64,000 bases of DNA from Gammaproteobacteria bacterium (lineage in GTDB: Bacteria; Pseudomonadota; Gammaproteobacteria; Steroidobacterales; XN24): positions 2,066,707 to 2,130,706 of the forward strand of contig CP070833.1 in NCBI GenBank assembly GCA_020341735.1, in the 5' to 3' direction. The notes beneath the pieces were generated by a model. That model did not search any database, was not told where the DNA came from, and saw only the letters and a program-made list of their open reading frames with translations. Below, piece by piece: positions 44,524 to 52,625 of the stretch. Positions within the stretch are counted from its first letter, which is position 1. Each line of letters starts with the position of its first letter. The position numbers and the translations under genes are program-made.

Positions 44524-45857
44524 AGCGAATTCCTCAAGCGGCCCATTACGACGCCGTACTCATCTGTCGTGGCCAGTCCGCGCTCATGCTCTCCATTGTC
44601 GACGACACGCCGGCCGCCGACATAGACGGCCGCGAGATCCTGCGCGCAGCCCGCCGTAATGAGAGCGTCCAGTGCCTGGGCATCCTCCAATGCCGAAAGA
44701 ACGACGCTATCCTTCCGCAGGACCACGAGGTCGGCAAAGGCACCGGGCTCCAGCCTGCCTACCGGCTGCCCCAAAGCATGCTCACCACCACGACATGCGA
44801 GCTCCCACAGCGGCCGACCGAGACCGGTTTCGTCCGCCAGACATGCGCGACGGTGCAACCGCAGGCGTTGACCGTACTCCAGCAGACGGAGTTCCTCGAT
44901 CGCATCGATCCGCACATTGCTGTCAGATCCGATGGCGATCCTGCCACCAGCCTCGCGGAAGGCCGCCGCATGGAACAGTCCGTCTCCCAGATAGGCCTCG
45001 GTCAGCGGGCAAAGGACAGCCGTCACGCCGGCCCGATTCATCTCCTCGGTCTCCACTTCGGTCGCATGGGTCGCGTGGACCAGGCTCCAATGATGGTCTA
45101 GTGAGACATGCTCGGCCAGCAGCTCGATAGGAGTCTTGCCGTAAAACTCCAGACACTCCTCTACCTCGATGAGCTGTTCGGACACATGGATATGTCGCGG
45201 AAATACATCGCCGAGAATCTCTCTGGCGCCGGATTCCACATCGGCGATCGCAGCGGGCTCGACGGCCCGGACCGAGTGCGGCGCGATGCCCAGCGGCACA
45301 CCCGAAAGTCTATCCAACAGGTCCAGGAAATCGTCGATGCGTTGATGCACGAACCGCCGCTGCCTCGATGCCGGGACTGCGTCGAAACCACCCCGCTGGT
45401 ACAGGACCGGCAGGAGGGTCAGTCTGATGCCCGCCAGGCGGGCGCCCTCGATGACAGCTTGCGCCATCTCCGTGCCCGCACTGCCGTCGGGCAAATGATG
45501 TAGATAGTGGAATTCCGCGACGCTGGTGAAGCCACCCCGCAACATGTCCGAGAACGCTCGAGTCGCAATCACTTGCAGGTCTTCAGGCCCGATACGGGTC
45601 GCCAGCTGGTACATCGCTTCCCGCCAGCTCCAGAATGAATCCTCACCGGCCGCAGATTCCCCAAGGCCGACCATCGCACGCTGGAAACAGTGGCTGTGGG
45701 CATCAGGCATCCCCGGCAGGGCAAGCCAGCCGTCGAATGCATCGCCGGCCTCGTCCTCGATGGAGTCGATCCTGCCAATGTCATCGATCACGAGTCGCTT
45801 CTGGCGCTCGAAGCCTTCCGGAGTGAGAATATGTTGAAAACGCAGGACTGTATTCAC
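44520..45857 (-). CDS. hutF: Formimidoylglutamate deiminase
   Basis: A 445-residue amidohydrolase that turns N-formimidoylglutamate into N-formylglutamate and ammonia. The metal-binding H-x-H is in GMPDAHSHCFQRAM; E-F-H-Y-L-H-H, G-I-A-P-H-S-V-R-A-V and the aspartate in I-G-S-D-S-N-V-R follow in order. The start is GTG 45857. With HutG this defines the HutF/HutG branch used by Pseudomonas rather than direct HutG formiminoglutamase. Only 28 bases separate it from the divergent hutI. Confidence 0.93.
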   Translation of the reverse strand: MNTVLRFQHILTPEGFERQKRLVIDDIGRIDSIEDEAGDAFDGWLALPGMPDAHSHCFQRAMVGLGESAAGEDSFWSWREAMYQLATRIGPEDLQVIATRAFSDMLRGGFTSVAEFHYLHHLPDGSAGTEMAQAVIEGARLAGIRLTLLPVLYQRGGFDAVPASRQRRFVHQRIDDFLDLLDRLSGVPLGIAPHSVRAVEPAAIADVESGAREILGDVFPRHIHVSEQLIEVEECLEFYGKTPIELLAEHVSLDHHWSLVHATHATEVETEEMNRAGVTAVLCPLTEAYLGDGLFHAAAFREAGGRIAIGSDSNVRIDAIEELRLLEYGQRLRLHRRACLADETGLGRPLWELACRGGEHALGQPVGRLEPGAFADLVVLRKDSVVLSALEDAQALDALITAGCAQDLAAVYVGGRRVVDNGEHERGLATTDEYGVVMGRLRNSL

Positions 45858-45885
45858 ACTTTCGCGACCTCGAGTTCATATCGCC

Positions 45886-47064
45886 TTGCACGACGTCATA
45901 TACGAAAACTTGCGGCTGTACCCAATGGTAGCCGACACGGAGTGGAGCGGTGAGAGCTGTTTCGCCGTCAGTGACGGCCGCTTCTCGGCCATAGGAGAAG
46001 ATGTCGCTGCCGCCCATCGGGTCGACCTCGGCGGCGCAACTGTCTTGCCCGGGCTCGTCGACTGCCACACGCACCTGGTCTACGCCGGGGACCGCTGCAG
46101 TGAACACGTGTTGAGGCTGGGCGGGGCCAACTACGAGGAGATCGCACGGGCCGGCGGCGGTATTTTGTCCACCGTAGAAGCCGTTCGCGCGGCCGCCGAA
46201 TCCGACCTTGTGGATGCTGCCCTGCCCCGAGCGCATGCGCTCATGCGCGAAGGCGTTACCCTTCTCGAGATCAAGAGCGGTTACGGTCTTGACCTCGAAA
46301 ATGAGCTCAAGCTGCTCAAGGCGATCCGCCGACTGGGTGAGCAGCTGCCCATCAGAGTCCGCGCTACGTTCCTTGGAGCGCATGCGGTGCCGCGAGGGCG
46401 GGATCGTAGCGGCTACGTGAGGGAAGTCATCGACCAGATGCTGCCGGTCGTGGCGGCTGAGAGGCTGGCGGATGCAGTCGACATCTTTGTGGAGACCATC
46501 GGTTTTGACCTTACCGATCTCAGAGATCTCGCAGAGGCCGCTGAAAAATACGGCCTGCCCTTGCGCGTTCATGCCGAACAGCTGTCTGCCATGGGCGCAT
46601 CGGGGATGGCCGCCAGACTTGGCGCGACCTCGTGCGATCACCTTGAATTCGCGCAACCAGACGACGTCGCGGCAATGGCCACACATGGCTCCGTGGCTGT
46701 GCTGCTCCCCGGTGCCTTTTATTTCCTGAGAGAGAAGCAGCGTCCACCGGTTGAAGCCTTTCGCAAGGCAGGCGTCCGCATGGCTGTTGCAAGCGACATG
46801 AACCCGGGTTCTTCGCCGATTGCAAGCCTGTTGATCTGCATGCATATGGCCTGCACGCTATTTGGGCTCAAGGCTTCCGAGGCGTTAACAGCAGTTACCC
46901 GCCACGGGGCGGCGGCGATGGGAATGGAGAGGAAAGCAGGTAGCATCGACGTCGGTCGGCCGGCAGATTTTACGGTCTGGAACCTGCCCTCGCCCGAGCA
47001 CCTCATTTATCAACTGGGAGGCGTGTCTCCGACTGCAGTGTACGCCGGGGGAAACAGGTTGTGA
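45886..47064 (+). CDS. hutI: Imidazolonepropionase
   Basis: A 392-residue metal-dependent amidohydrolase, step three of histidine degradation. The metal site is V-D-C-H-T-H-L-V-Y, followed by R-A-G-G-G-I-L-S-T, FLGAHAVPRG, the LRVHAEQLSAMG histidine and a late S-D-M-N-P-G-S. The best start is TTG 45886, which gives the family's N-terminus (NLRLYPM); an ATG at 45925 would cut it. It overlaps hutH by four bases. Confidence 0.95.
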   Translation: MHDVIYENLRLYPMVADTEWSGESCFAVSDGRFSAIGEDVAAAHRVDLGGATVLPGLVDCHTHLVYAGDRCSEHVLRLGGANYEEIARAGGGILSTVEAVRAAAESDLVDAALPRAHALMREGVTLLEIKSGYGLDLENELKLLKAIRRLGEQLPIRVRATFLGAHAVPRGRDRSGYVREVIDQMLPVVAAERLADAVDIFVETIGFDLTDLRDLAEAAEKYGLPLRVHAEQLSAMGASGMAARLGATSCDHLEFAQPDDVAAMATHGSVAVLLPGAFYFLREKQRPPVEAFRKAGVRMAVASDMNPGSSPIASLLICMHMACTLFGLKASEALTAVTRHGAAAMGMERKAGSIDVGRPADFTVWNLPSPEHLIYQLGGVSPTAVYAGGNRL

Positions 47065-48599
47065 GTGGACTGGAAATCTCAGGTCGTGACCTGACCCTGG
47101 CGCAAGTGCTCGCTTTCGAGAACGACCGTCCGGAAGTCGTACTGTCTGCAGATGCCAAGGGACGAATGCAGCGAAGTGTGCAGACCGTGGCCGATGTCGT
47201 GTCCACCGGTCGCGTAAGTTATGGGGTCAACACGGGCTTCGGCGCATTCGCCAACAGGCAGATATCCGCCGCCCAGGTCAAACAACTCCAGCTCAATCTG
47301 GTGCGCAGCCATGCGGCGGGAGTCGGTGAGCCTTTCCCCCCCGACCTGGTTCGCCGCATCATGCTTCTCAAATGCAACAGTCTCGCGGCCGGATTCTCCG
47401 GAATACGCGTCGAGGTTGTGGAGACGCTTCTCGCGATGCTCAATGCCAATATCCTGCCGCTGATCCCGTGCAGAGGCTCAGTAGGAGCATCCGGAGACCT
47501 GGCGCCTCTGGCACATCTCGCGCTCTCCCTGATCGGCGAGGGGGAGGCCCGCCACGGCGACCGCCTGTTGGAGGGACCTGAAGTTCTGCAGGAGATCGGC
47601 CGCGATCCGATAGAGCTGGAGGCGAAGGAGGGGCTGGCGCTTCTGAACGGTACGCAGGCCAGCGCGGCCCTGGCCATCGCAGGACTGCAGCAGGCCGAAA
47701 GACTGCTGGGCACGTCGATATTGGCCGGAGCATCCACGGTCGAAGGGCTGGCGGGCAGCTTTGCGCCTTTCGATGGTCGAATCCACGAGGCGCGAGGCAT
47801 GTATGGACAACGCCACGTCGCGGCCCTGTTCCGAGGACTTCTTGACGCAAGCGAGATCAATCATAGCCATGAGGACTGCGACCGGGTGCAGGATCCCTAC
47901 GCCGTCCGCTGCATGCCCCAGGTGCTCGGGGCGGTCTGGGACACGCTCAGCCATGCCGCCAGCATACTGGCGCGGGAATGTAACGGCGTCTCCGACAATC
48001 CCCTGATCTTTGACGAAGATGTGTTGTCGGGCGGCAACTTCCATGCCGAACCGCTGGCGTTTGTCAGTGATTTCATGGCCATCGCAGTTGCGGAGATCGG
48101 CGCCATGTCCGAGCGCAGAACGGACCTTCTCGCTCGCCGCATCAATCCGGATCTGAACATGTTTCTGACCGAGGAGCCGGGTCTGGAATCCGGGATGATG
48201 ATCGCCCATGTGACGGCGGCTGCGCTGGCGTCAGAGAACAAGACACTCGCGCATCCCGCATCGGTAGACAGTATGCCGACCTCGGCGGGTCAGGAAGATC
48301 ACGTAAGCATGGCGCCATGGGCAGGATTGAAATTACTGCAGATCTGCGAGAACACCGCCTCGATCCTGGCCATCGAACTGCTGGCGGCGGTATTGGCCTT
48401 GGACGATCAGCGGCCATTGCGTTCTACGGTCCGCGTCGAAGAGCTGCACGCCAGACTCAGGTCGGCGGTACCGGTCGAACCCGGCGACCACCGACTCGAT
48501 CGGGACATACGCACGGTATCCCGGCTCATCTGTGAAGGAGCGCTTGCGGACATCCTCCCGAACGGCGAAACAGGCGCACTGAATCGTGCCACCGACTGA
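47061..48599 (+). CDS. hutH: Histidine ammonia-lyase
   Basis: A 512-residue lyase releasing ammonia from histidine to give urocanate. The MIO cofactor forms from Ala143-Ser144-Gly145 in GSVGASGDLAPLAHL. YGVNTGFG, the LLNGTQAS segment and QDHYS-type loop, here SAGQEDHVSMA, fit the family. The start is GTG 47061, overlapping the hutI stop. Urocanase (hutU), which must act between HutH and HutI, is not in this window. Confidence 0.96.
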   Translation: MSGLEISGRDLTLAQVLAFENDRPEVVLSADAKGRMQRSVQTVADVVSTGRVSYGVNTGFGAFANRQISAAQVKQLQLNLVRSHAAGVGEPFPPDLVRRIMLLKCNSLAAGFSGIRVEVVETLLAMLNANILPLIPCRGSVGASGDLAPLAHLALSLIGEGEARHGDRLLEGPEVLQEIGRDPIELEAKEGLALLNGTQASAALAIAGLQQAERLLGTSILAGASTVEGLAGSFAPFDGRIHEARGMYGQRHVAALFRGLLDASEINHSHEDCDRVQDPYAVRCMPQVLGAVWDTLSHAASILARECNGVSDNPLIFDEDVLSGGNFHAEPLAFVSDFMAIAVAEIGAMSERRTDLLARRINPDLNMFLTEEPGLESGMMIAHVTAAALASENKTLAHPASVDSMPTSAGQEDHVSMAPWAGLKLLQICENTASILAIELLAAVLALDDQRPLRSTVRVEELHARLRSAVPVEPGDHRLDRDIRTVSRLICEGALADILPNGETGALNRATD

Positions 48600-50175
48600 A
48601 GGAAGCAGTGAGCAGCTCCCTGTCCGGGCACTCCTGTCCGCAGACTGCTACCCCCACGAAGCCACCCGGATCGATTTAATTGAAACCCACATCTCCTGGG
48701 TGGTACTCGCGGGGGAATTCGCCTACAAGATCAAGAAGCCGGTTGACCTCGGGTTCCTCGACTTCACAGACCTGACACGCAGGAAACACTACTGCGAGGA
48801 AGAAGTGCGTCTCAATCGGCGCCTTGCGCCGGAGCTCTATCTCGACGTCGTCAGCTTGCGCAAGAAAGATGGCAGGCTGCTCTTCGGAGATGACGGTGAG
48901 ATCATCGAGTATGCGGTCCGCATGCGGCGTTTCGAACAGGCGAATCAGCTGGATAGACAGCTGCAATTGGGGCTTCTGGCCGAGGGCGATATGGATGAGA
49001 TCGCATGCCTGATCGGCGAATTCCATGACGAATCACCGAGTGCGGATAACGAGGACCCATGGGGGACGACCGATGCCATCGTCTCTCCGGCCAGGGAGAA
49101 CTTTCTGCACCTGGGCAATGCGCTCAGGTCAGGCCGACGCGGAGCTCTGGTCGAAAGACTTCGAGACTGGACTGAATCAAGGATCCCGCTCCTGGCGCCC
49201 GCCTTTGACGCGCGCAAGAAAGCCGGACGAGTTCGAGAGTGCCACGGAGACCTGCATCTCAGAAACATGGCCCGCGTCAATGGCCGGATCGTGGCTTTCG
49301 ACGGCATCGAATTCGACCCCGCACTCCGCTGGATAGATGTGATATCGGATGCCGCCTTTCTCGTCATGGACCTGGATTCCCGCGGACGTCACGATCTGGC
49401 GTGGAGATTCCTGAACGGGTGGCTGCAGGCGACCGGAGATTACGAGTCCCTGGGGCTGCTCCGCTGGTACCTCGTCTATCGCCACATGGTACGAGCCAAG
49501 GTGGACGCCATTCGCATATCCCAGCCGGGGACCGACTCCGGCGAGTCGACGATCCTTAGAGACCGGATCGATGCTCATCTTTCTCTCGCGTTCGGTGAAA
49601 CAGAGCAATCCAGCGCCGCGATGCTTGTCACCTGTGGCGTATCCGGGTCCGGAAAGAGCTGGCTCGCCGAGCGGCTCGCCACCCGAATACCTGCGGTCTG
49701 GGCACGCTCGGACATCGAGCGTAAACGCCTGTTCGGGATGCCCCCGAGGGAAAGACCAAGTCAGTCTCAGGTAGAGGAGATCTATGGGGACGAAGCGAGT
49801 CGGCGCACGTACGAGCGGTTGGTGACGATCGCAAAAACAGCGACCGCGGCGGGCAGGTGGATCATCGTTGACGCAACCTTCCTGGCTCGAAACAGGAGAA
49901 CCTTGTTTCTTGACGCTGCGCGGCAAACCGGCGTCCCGGCGCTCATCCTTGCATGCGAAGCGGGAACATCGACGCTGGAGGATCGCGTGCTCACCAGGCA
50001 AACCAGAGATCAGGACCCGTCCGATGCCGGTATCGAGGTACTGCGCAAACAGCTGCAGGAGCGAGATCCTTTCGGAGAAGATGAGCCTGTCATGGAGATC
50101 CGTACCGATCAGGAAACAGACCTGGACGAGCTCTCGGCCCGGATCCGGGAACGGATTGCAAGCGCACCCTTATGA
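48586..50175 (+). CDS. Aminoglycoside-phosphotransferase-like domain fused to a P-loop kinase
   Basis: A 529-residue two-domain protein. The N-terminal part (to about 330) has a kinase-like fold with the catalytic HGDLHLRN and the metal-binding F-D-G-I-E-F-D; the C-terminal part has Walker A GVSGSGKSW (about 350) and a distal aspartate motif IIVDATFL, as in nucleoside or gluconate kinases. The combination (COG2187 plus COG0645 type) is known in many bacteria but its substrates are not. GTG 48586 overlaps hutH by 14 bases, so it may be co-expressed with hut genes. Despite the name, drug resistance is not implied. Confidence 0.88.
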   Translation: MPPTEGSSEQLPVRALLSADCYPHEATRIDLIETHISWVVLAGEFAYKIKKPVDLGFLDFTDLTRRKHYCEEEVRLNRRLAPELYLDVVSLRKKDGRLLFGDDGEIIEYAVRMRRFEQANQLDRQLQLGLLAEGDMDEIACLIGEFHDESPSADNEDPWGTTDAIVSPARENFLHLGNALRSGRRGALVERLRDWTESRIPLLAPAFDARKKAGRVRECHGDLHLRNMARVNGRIVAFDGIEFDPALRWIDVISDAAFLVMDLDSRGRHDLAWRFLNGWLQATGDYESLGLLRWYLVYRHMVRAKVDAIRISQPGTDSGESTILRDRIDAHLSLAFGETEQSSAAMLVTCGVSGSGKSWLAERLATRIPAVWARSDIERKRLFGMPPRERPSQSQVEEIYGDEASRRTYERLVTIAKTATAAGRWIIVDATFLARNRRTLFLDAARQTGVPALILACEAGTSTLEDRVLTRQTRDQDPSDAGIEVLRKQLQERDPFGEDEPVMEIRTDQETDLDELSARIRERIASAPL

Positions 50176-50819
50176 GTTTGTCCGGGATCGCGACAGGCCT
50201 GTTGCTGACGGCGCTCACACTTCTGTGGTTAGCCGTGCGGGGATGGAAGCGAGGCAGCCGGACGACAGCCGGAGCCACGAGCCTGCTCGGTCTGATGACC
50301 GCGTTAATGGGCGGTGCCGCGATGGGGCTGGCAGCGGGGTTTACTGCCATAGACCGATTGTCGGACGAATCGCCCGTCGGCACGATCGAATTCAGCGCGC
50401 TCGATTCGAACACATACATGGCGCGTCTGACGCTCGAAGATCGCGATCCTGCCCACTACCGGATCGCCGGAGATCACTGGCAGCTGGACGTCCGATTCCT
50501 GAAGTGGCAATTGCCTGCATCCCTGATGGGCGCAGAGAAACTATTCCAGCTGGATCGTTTATCCGGGCGCTACGCGGATGTCTCGGCCTTGAAGGTGGCC
50601 GAGATCACAGCCTATGGACTTTCCAACCAACCTGGCCGCTGGATGTGGTCGCTGACAACCCGGACGGAACGTTGGATTCCCTGGCTGGACGCCTCCTACG
50701 GAAATGCCGTCTACCTGCCAATGGCGGATGGTGCACGCTTCCGCATCTCGGTCGCCGGTGCAGGACTGGTTGCGCGTCCGGACAACTCCCAGGCTCGTGA
50801 GGCGACATCGTCCTGGTGA
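50172..50819 (+). CDS. Membrane-anchored protein of unknown function
   Basis: A 215-residue protein with two N-terminal membrane helices (about residues 5-22 and 34-58) and a soluble remainder of about 150 residues rich in Trp and in beta-prone segments (W-Q-L-D-V-R-F-L-K-W, W-M-W-S-L-T-T-R-T-E-R-W-I-P-W-L). The ATG overlaps the stop of the kinase fusion (ATGA), so the two are likely to work together. Homologous proteins are sometimes labelled as cation or multidrug efflux proteins, but nothing here supports transport. Function unknown. Confidence 0.7.
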   Translation: MSLSGIATGLLLTALTLLWLAVRGWKRGSRTTAGATSLLGLMTALMGGAAMGLAAGFTAIDRLSDESPVGTIEFSALDSNTYMARLTLEDRDPAHYRIAGDHWQLDVRFLKWQLPASLMGAEKLFQLDRLSGRYADVSALKVAEITAYGLSNQPGRWMWSLTTRTERWIPWLDASYGNAVYLPMADGARFRISVAGAGLVARPDNSQAREATSSW

Positions 50820-50963
50820 GCCTTTTGTTCAGTTTGACATAACTGCCAGGTTAGCCTCGAGCCACACCATTGGATACACTCGATCGGTGGGGGGATATCA
50901 ACGGCTGGCTGCGGCCATCCGGGCGATTTCCCGGGTATAAGAAAGTTCTGGGAAAAGAACCAG

Positions 50964-51674
50964 ATGTCCATCTTTGTTGATAGGGACGATGAGTTTCATC
51001 ATGCTCATGGTCAGCATTTTGCGCTGGTGTGCCCGACCTGTGTGGTGCTCTCACACATCTCGCCCGTATCTACGCCCCGGTATGTCGACCTCGAACGCTA
51101 CAAGCCGAAGGAAGTCGGCGTGGTTTTCCGGTGCGATGCCTGCAACGCTCCAATATTTCTCAAATATCTGGTTAAGAACTACGGCGATGATCAGGTAGAA
51201 CTTTCATCCAACTACCTGGAGATCGAGCGGCCCGCGGAACAGTTCGACTTCACCTACCTGCCTGAAGACAGCGAAATGCTGTTCCGCGAGGCCCTTGCTT
51301 GCTTCTCGCAGAGCGCGATGAACGCCTTCGCATCAATGTGCCGACGAACAATAACGCTCGTATTTCATGACCTCGGCGAAACCGGCAAGATGCAGATTTT
51401 CGATCAGTGTAATGACATTCGCGAGATGGCCGAGATCGACGACGAGACCTTCGAGATAGTCAGGCGCGTATTGTTCGACTCAGAAGAAGGCCGCGATTCC
51501 ATACCGCTGATCACGCCAACCCAGGCCGGCGCCCTGCTGGAGTTCATGCGAGACATCCTCTACCAGGCCTACGTGCGCAAGGGTAAGCTGCAGCAAGCCA
51601 TGATGATGCGGCGCTACCTGGCCGAGGAACCGTCCGAAGCCAAGCCTACCGAGGAGCATCGCTCGGCGGGCTGA
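50964..51674 (+). CDS. Zinc-ribbon protein with a DUF4145-like helical domain
   Basis: A 236-residue protein. The N-terminal part has two cysteine pairs, CPTC and CDAC, about 35 residues apart, in the style of a zinc ribbon. The helical part (about 95-215) contains EMLFREALACFSQSAMNAFA and the later LLEFMRDILYQAYVR, the arrangement seen in DUF4145 proteins often linked to restriction enzymes or other defence genes. Here there is no such partner except perhaps the convergent gene at 51678. GGAAAAG precedes ATG 50964. Upstream TATAAG and an inverted CCGGG-N6-CCCGG may be a promoter with operator. Confidence 0.72.
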   Translation: MSIFVDRDDEFHHAHGQHFALVCPTCVVLSHISPVSTPRYVDLERYKPKEVGVVFRCDACNAPIFLKYLVKNYGDDQVELSSNYLEIERPAEQFDFTYLPEDSEMLFREALACFSQSAMNAFASMCRRTITLVFHDLGETGKMQIFDQCNDIREMAEIDDETFEIVRRVLFDSEEGRDSIPLITPTQAGALLEFMRDILYQAYVRKGKLQQAMMMRRYLAEEPSEAKPTEEHRSAG

Positions 51675-51677
51675 CCT

Positions 51678-52202
51678 TCAGAAACTGATCTGCCGCGGGT
51701 CCTGATCCAGAAGAGCCGGAATCACGGCGCGGTGATTTTCCGCTACAAACTGCAGGGTCCGCAGGATCGGATATTGTTGCGGCACCGGGGAGCCACCCTC
51801 GAAACCAGCCCTGAGTTCACGCAGAATCTCCACCAGAAAGTCAGCCAAGGACAACAGTTCGCCGCCGCCAAGCGTCGGATGATTGGTACTGCTTCCCAGA
51901 CCGATGAGGGCAATCTGTCTTAGTTGGTCCGCATTGGCAGCACTGCCGACCAGCCCTGCTACGAACCTTCGTCCGAGACTGAACCGGGCCGCGTAACGTT
52001 TTTCCCGGATCTCCCAGCTATGGGCGTCCATCGAGGGCTCGACCTGGATCACCTCTCCTCGATCCAGATGCACGGCCAGGATGGTCAGTTCGCCCTCATG
52101 ACCACCGGCCGCGCGGGGCCCCACCATGACCTGACGTCTGACAAAGTAACCGCGGAACACGTACCACACCGCAGCTAGTTGTTCCAGGTAATTAGAACTC
52201 AC
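51678..52202 (-). CDS. Unrecognised protein, possible restriction-endonuclease-like fold
   Basis: A 174-residue soluble protein beginning SSNYLEQLAAVWYVFRGYFV. The stretch EGELTILAVHLDRGEVIQVEPS has the layout beta-hairpin plus acidic residues of the PD-(D/E)XK nuclease fold, but threonine stands where the aspartate is expected and no lysine follows, so catalysis is doubtful; the fold assignment is inference. GTG 52202 has GGAGAAG just upstream and is preferred to the GTG at 52217. Its stop lies three bases from the stop of the zinc-ribbon gene. The gene is downstream of the cupin gene by 72 bases. Confidence 0.6.
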   Translation of the reverse strand: MSSNYLEQLAAVWYVFRGYFVRRQVMVGPRAAGGHEGELTILAVHLDRGEVIQVEPSMDAHSWEIREKRYAARFSLGRRFVAGLVGSAANADQLRQIALIGLGSSTNHPTLGGGELLSLADFLVEILRELRAGFEGGSPVPQQYPILRTLQFVAENHRAVIPALLDQDPRQISF

Positions 52203-52274
52203 AGCACTTCTCCACACCAGCGGATGCCTTGATTGTAGCGCTACTACCGCGTCAGCGACCTCCGAAGAGGCAAT

Positions 52275-52625
52275 TCACTCGGCTGGCGTATGTACCGCCA
52301 GCCACACCGTTGCTTCCGTCGCGTGCGTGGCGGCTACCCTGTGGCGAACATGCGCCGGAATATCGAGCCAATCTCCAGGCCCGAGCTCGACGCGATTACC
52401 GTCCTCGAATTCCAACACCCCGCGGCCGCGCAAGACGGTGACCCATTCGTCGTCCGGCTGGTCGTACCAGAAGCCGTCGGGCGATGAATAGTCCAGCGAA
52501 ACAATTCGTTCGACACGCAACGTATCGCGGTCAAGCAGCACTTCGACACTCTCTTCACCTGGTGTCGGGTCTGCTCCGGGCCCCGGCCCCGTGCAGACGA
52601 CCGGTCTGTACGCTCGTCGTGTCAT
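52275..52625 (-). CDS. Small single-domain cupin
   Basis: A 116-residue protein with one cupin barrel. The first motif is E-W-V-T-V-L-R-G-R-G-V-L-E-F with G-P-G-D-W-L-D-I-P-A in between and H-V-R-H-R-V-A at the second; histidine number is low in the first motif, so metal binding may be weak. The ATG at 52625 overlaps the pepQ-like stop (ATGA). Substrate cannot be guessed. It belongs to a minus-strand run with the TauE-like gene, a GNAT pseudogene and the peptidase. Confidence 0.8.
   Translation of the reverse strand: MTRRAYRPVVCTGPGPGADPTPGEESVEVLLDRDTLRVERIVSLDYSSPDGFWYDQPDDEWVTVLRGRGVLEFEDGNRVELGPGDWLDIPAHVRHRVAATHATEATVWLAVHTPAE

Noticed and set aside
45781-46845. A 354-codon minus-strand frame over hutI
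   Set aside because: Antisense shadow of hutI, whose amidohydrolase motifs are complete.
50834-50880. TTGACA at 50834-50839 as a promoter for the zinc-ribbon gene
   Set aside because: No -10 hexamer at 16-18 bases; the TATAAG at 50936 is nearer the gene but lacks a -35, so neither was listed as a firm promoter.
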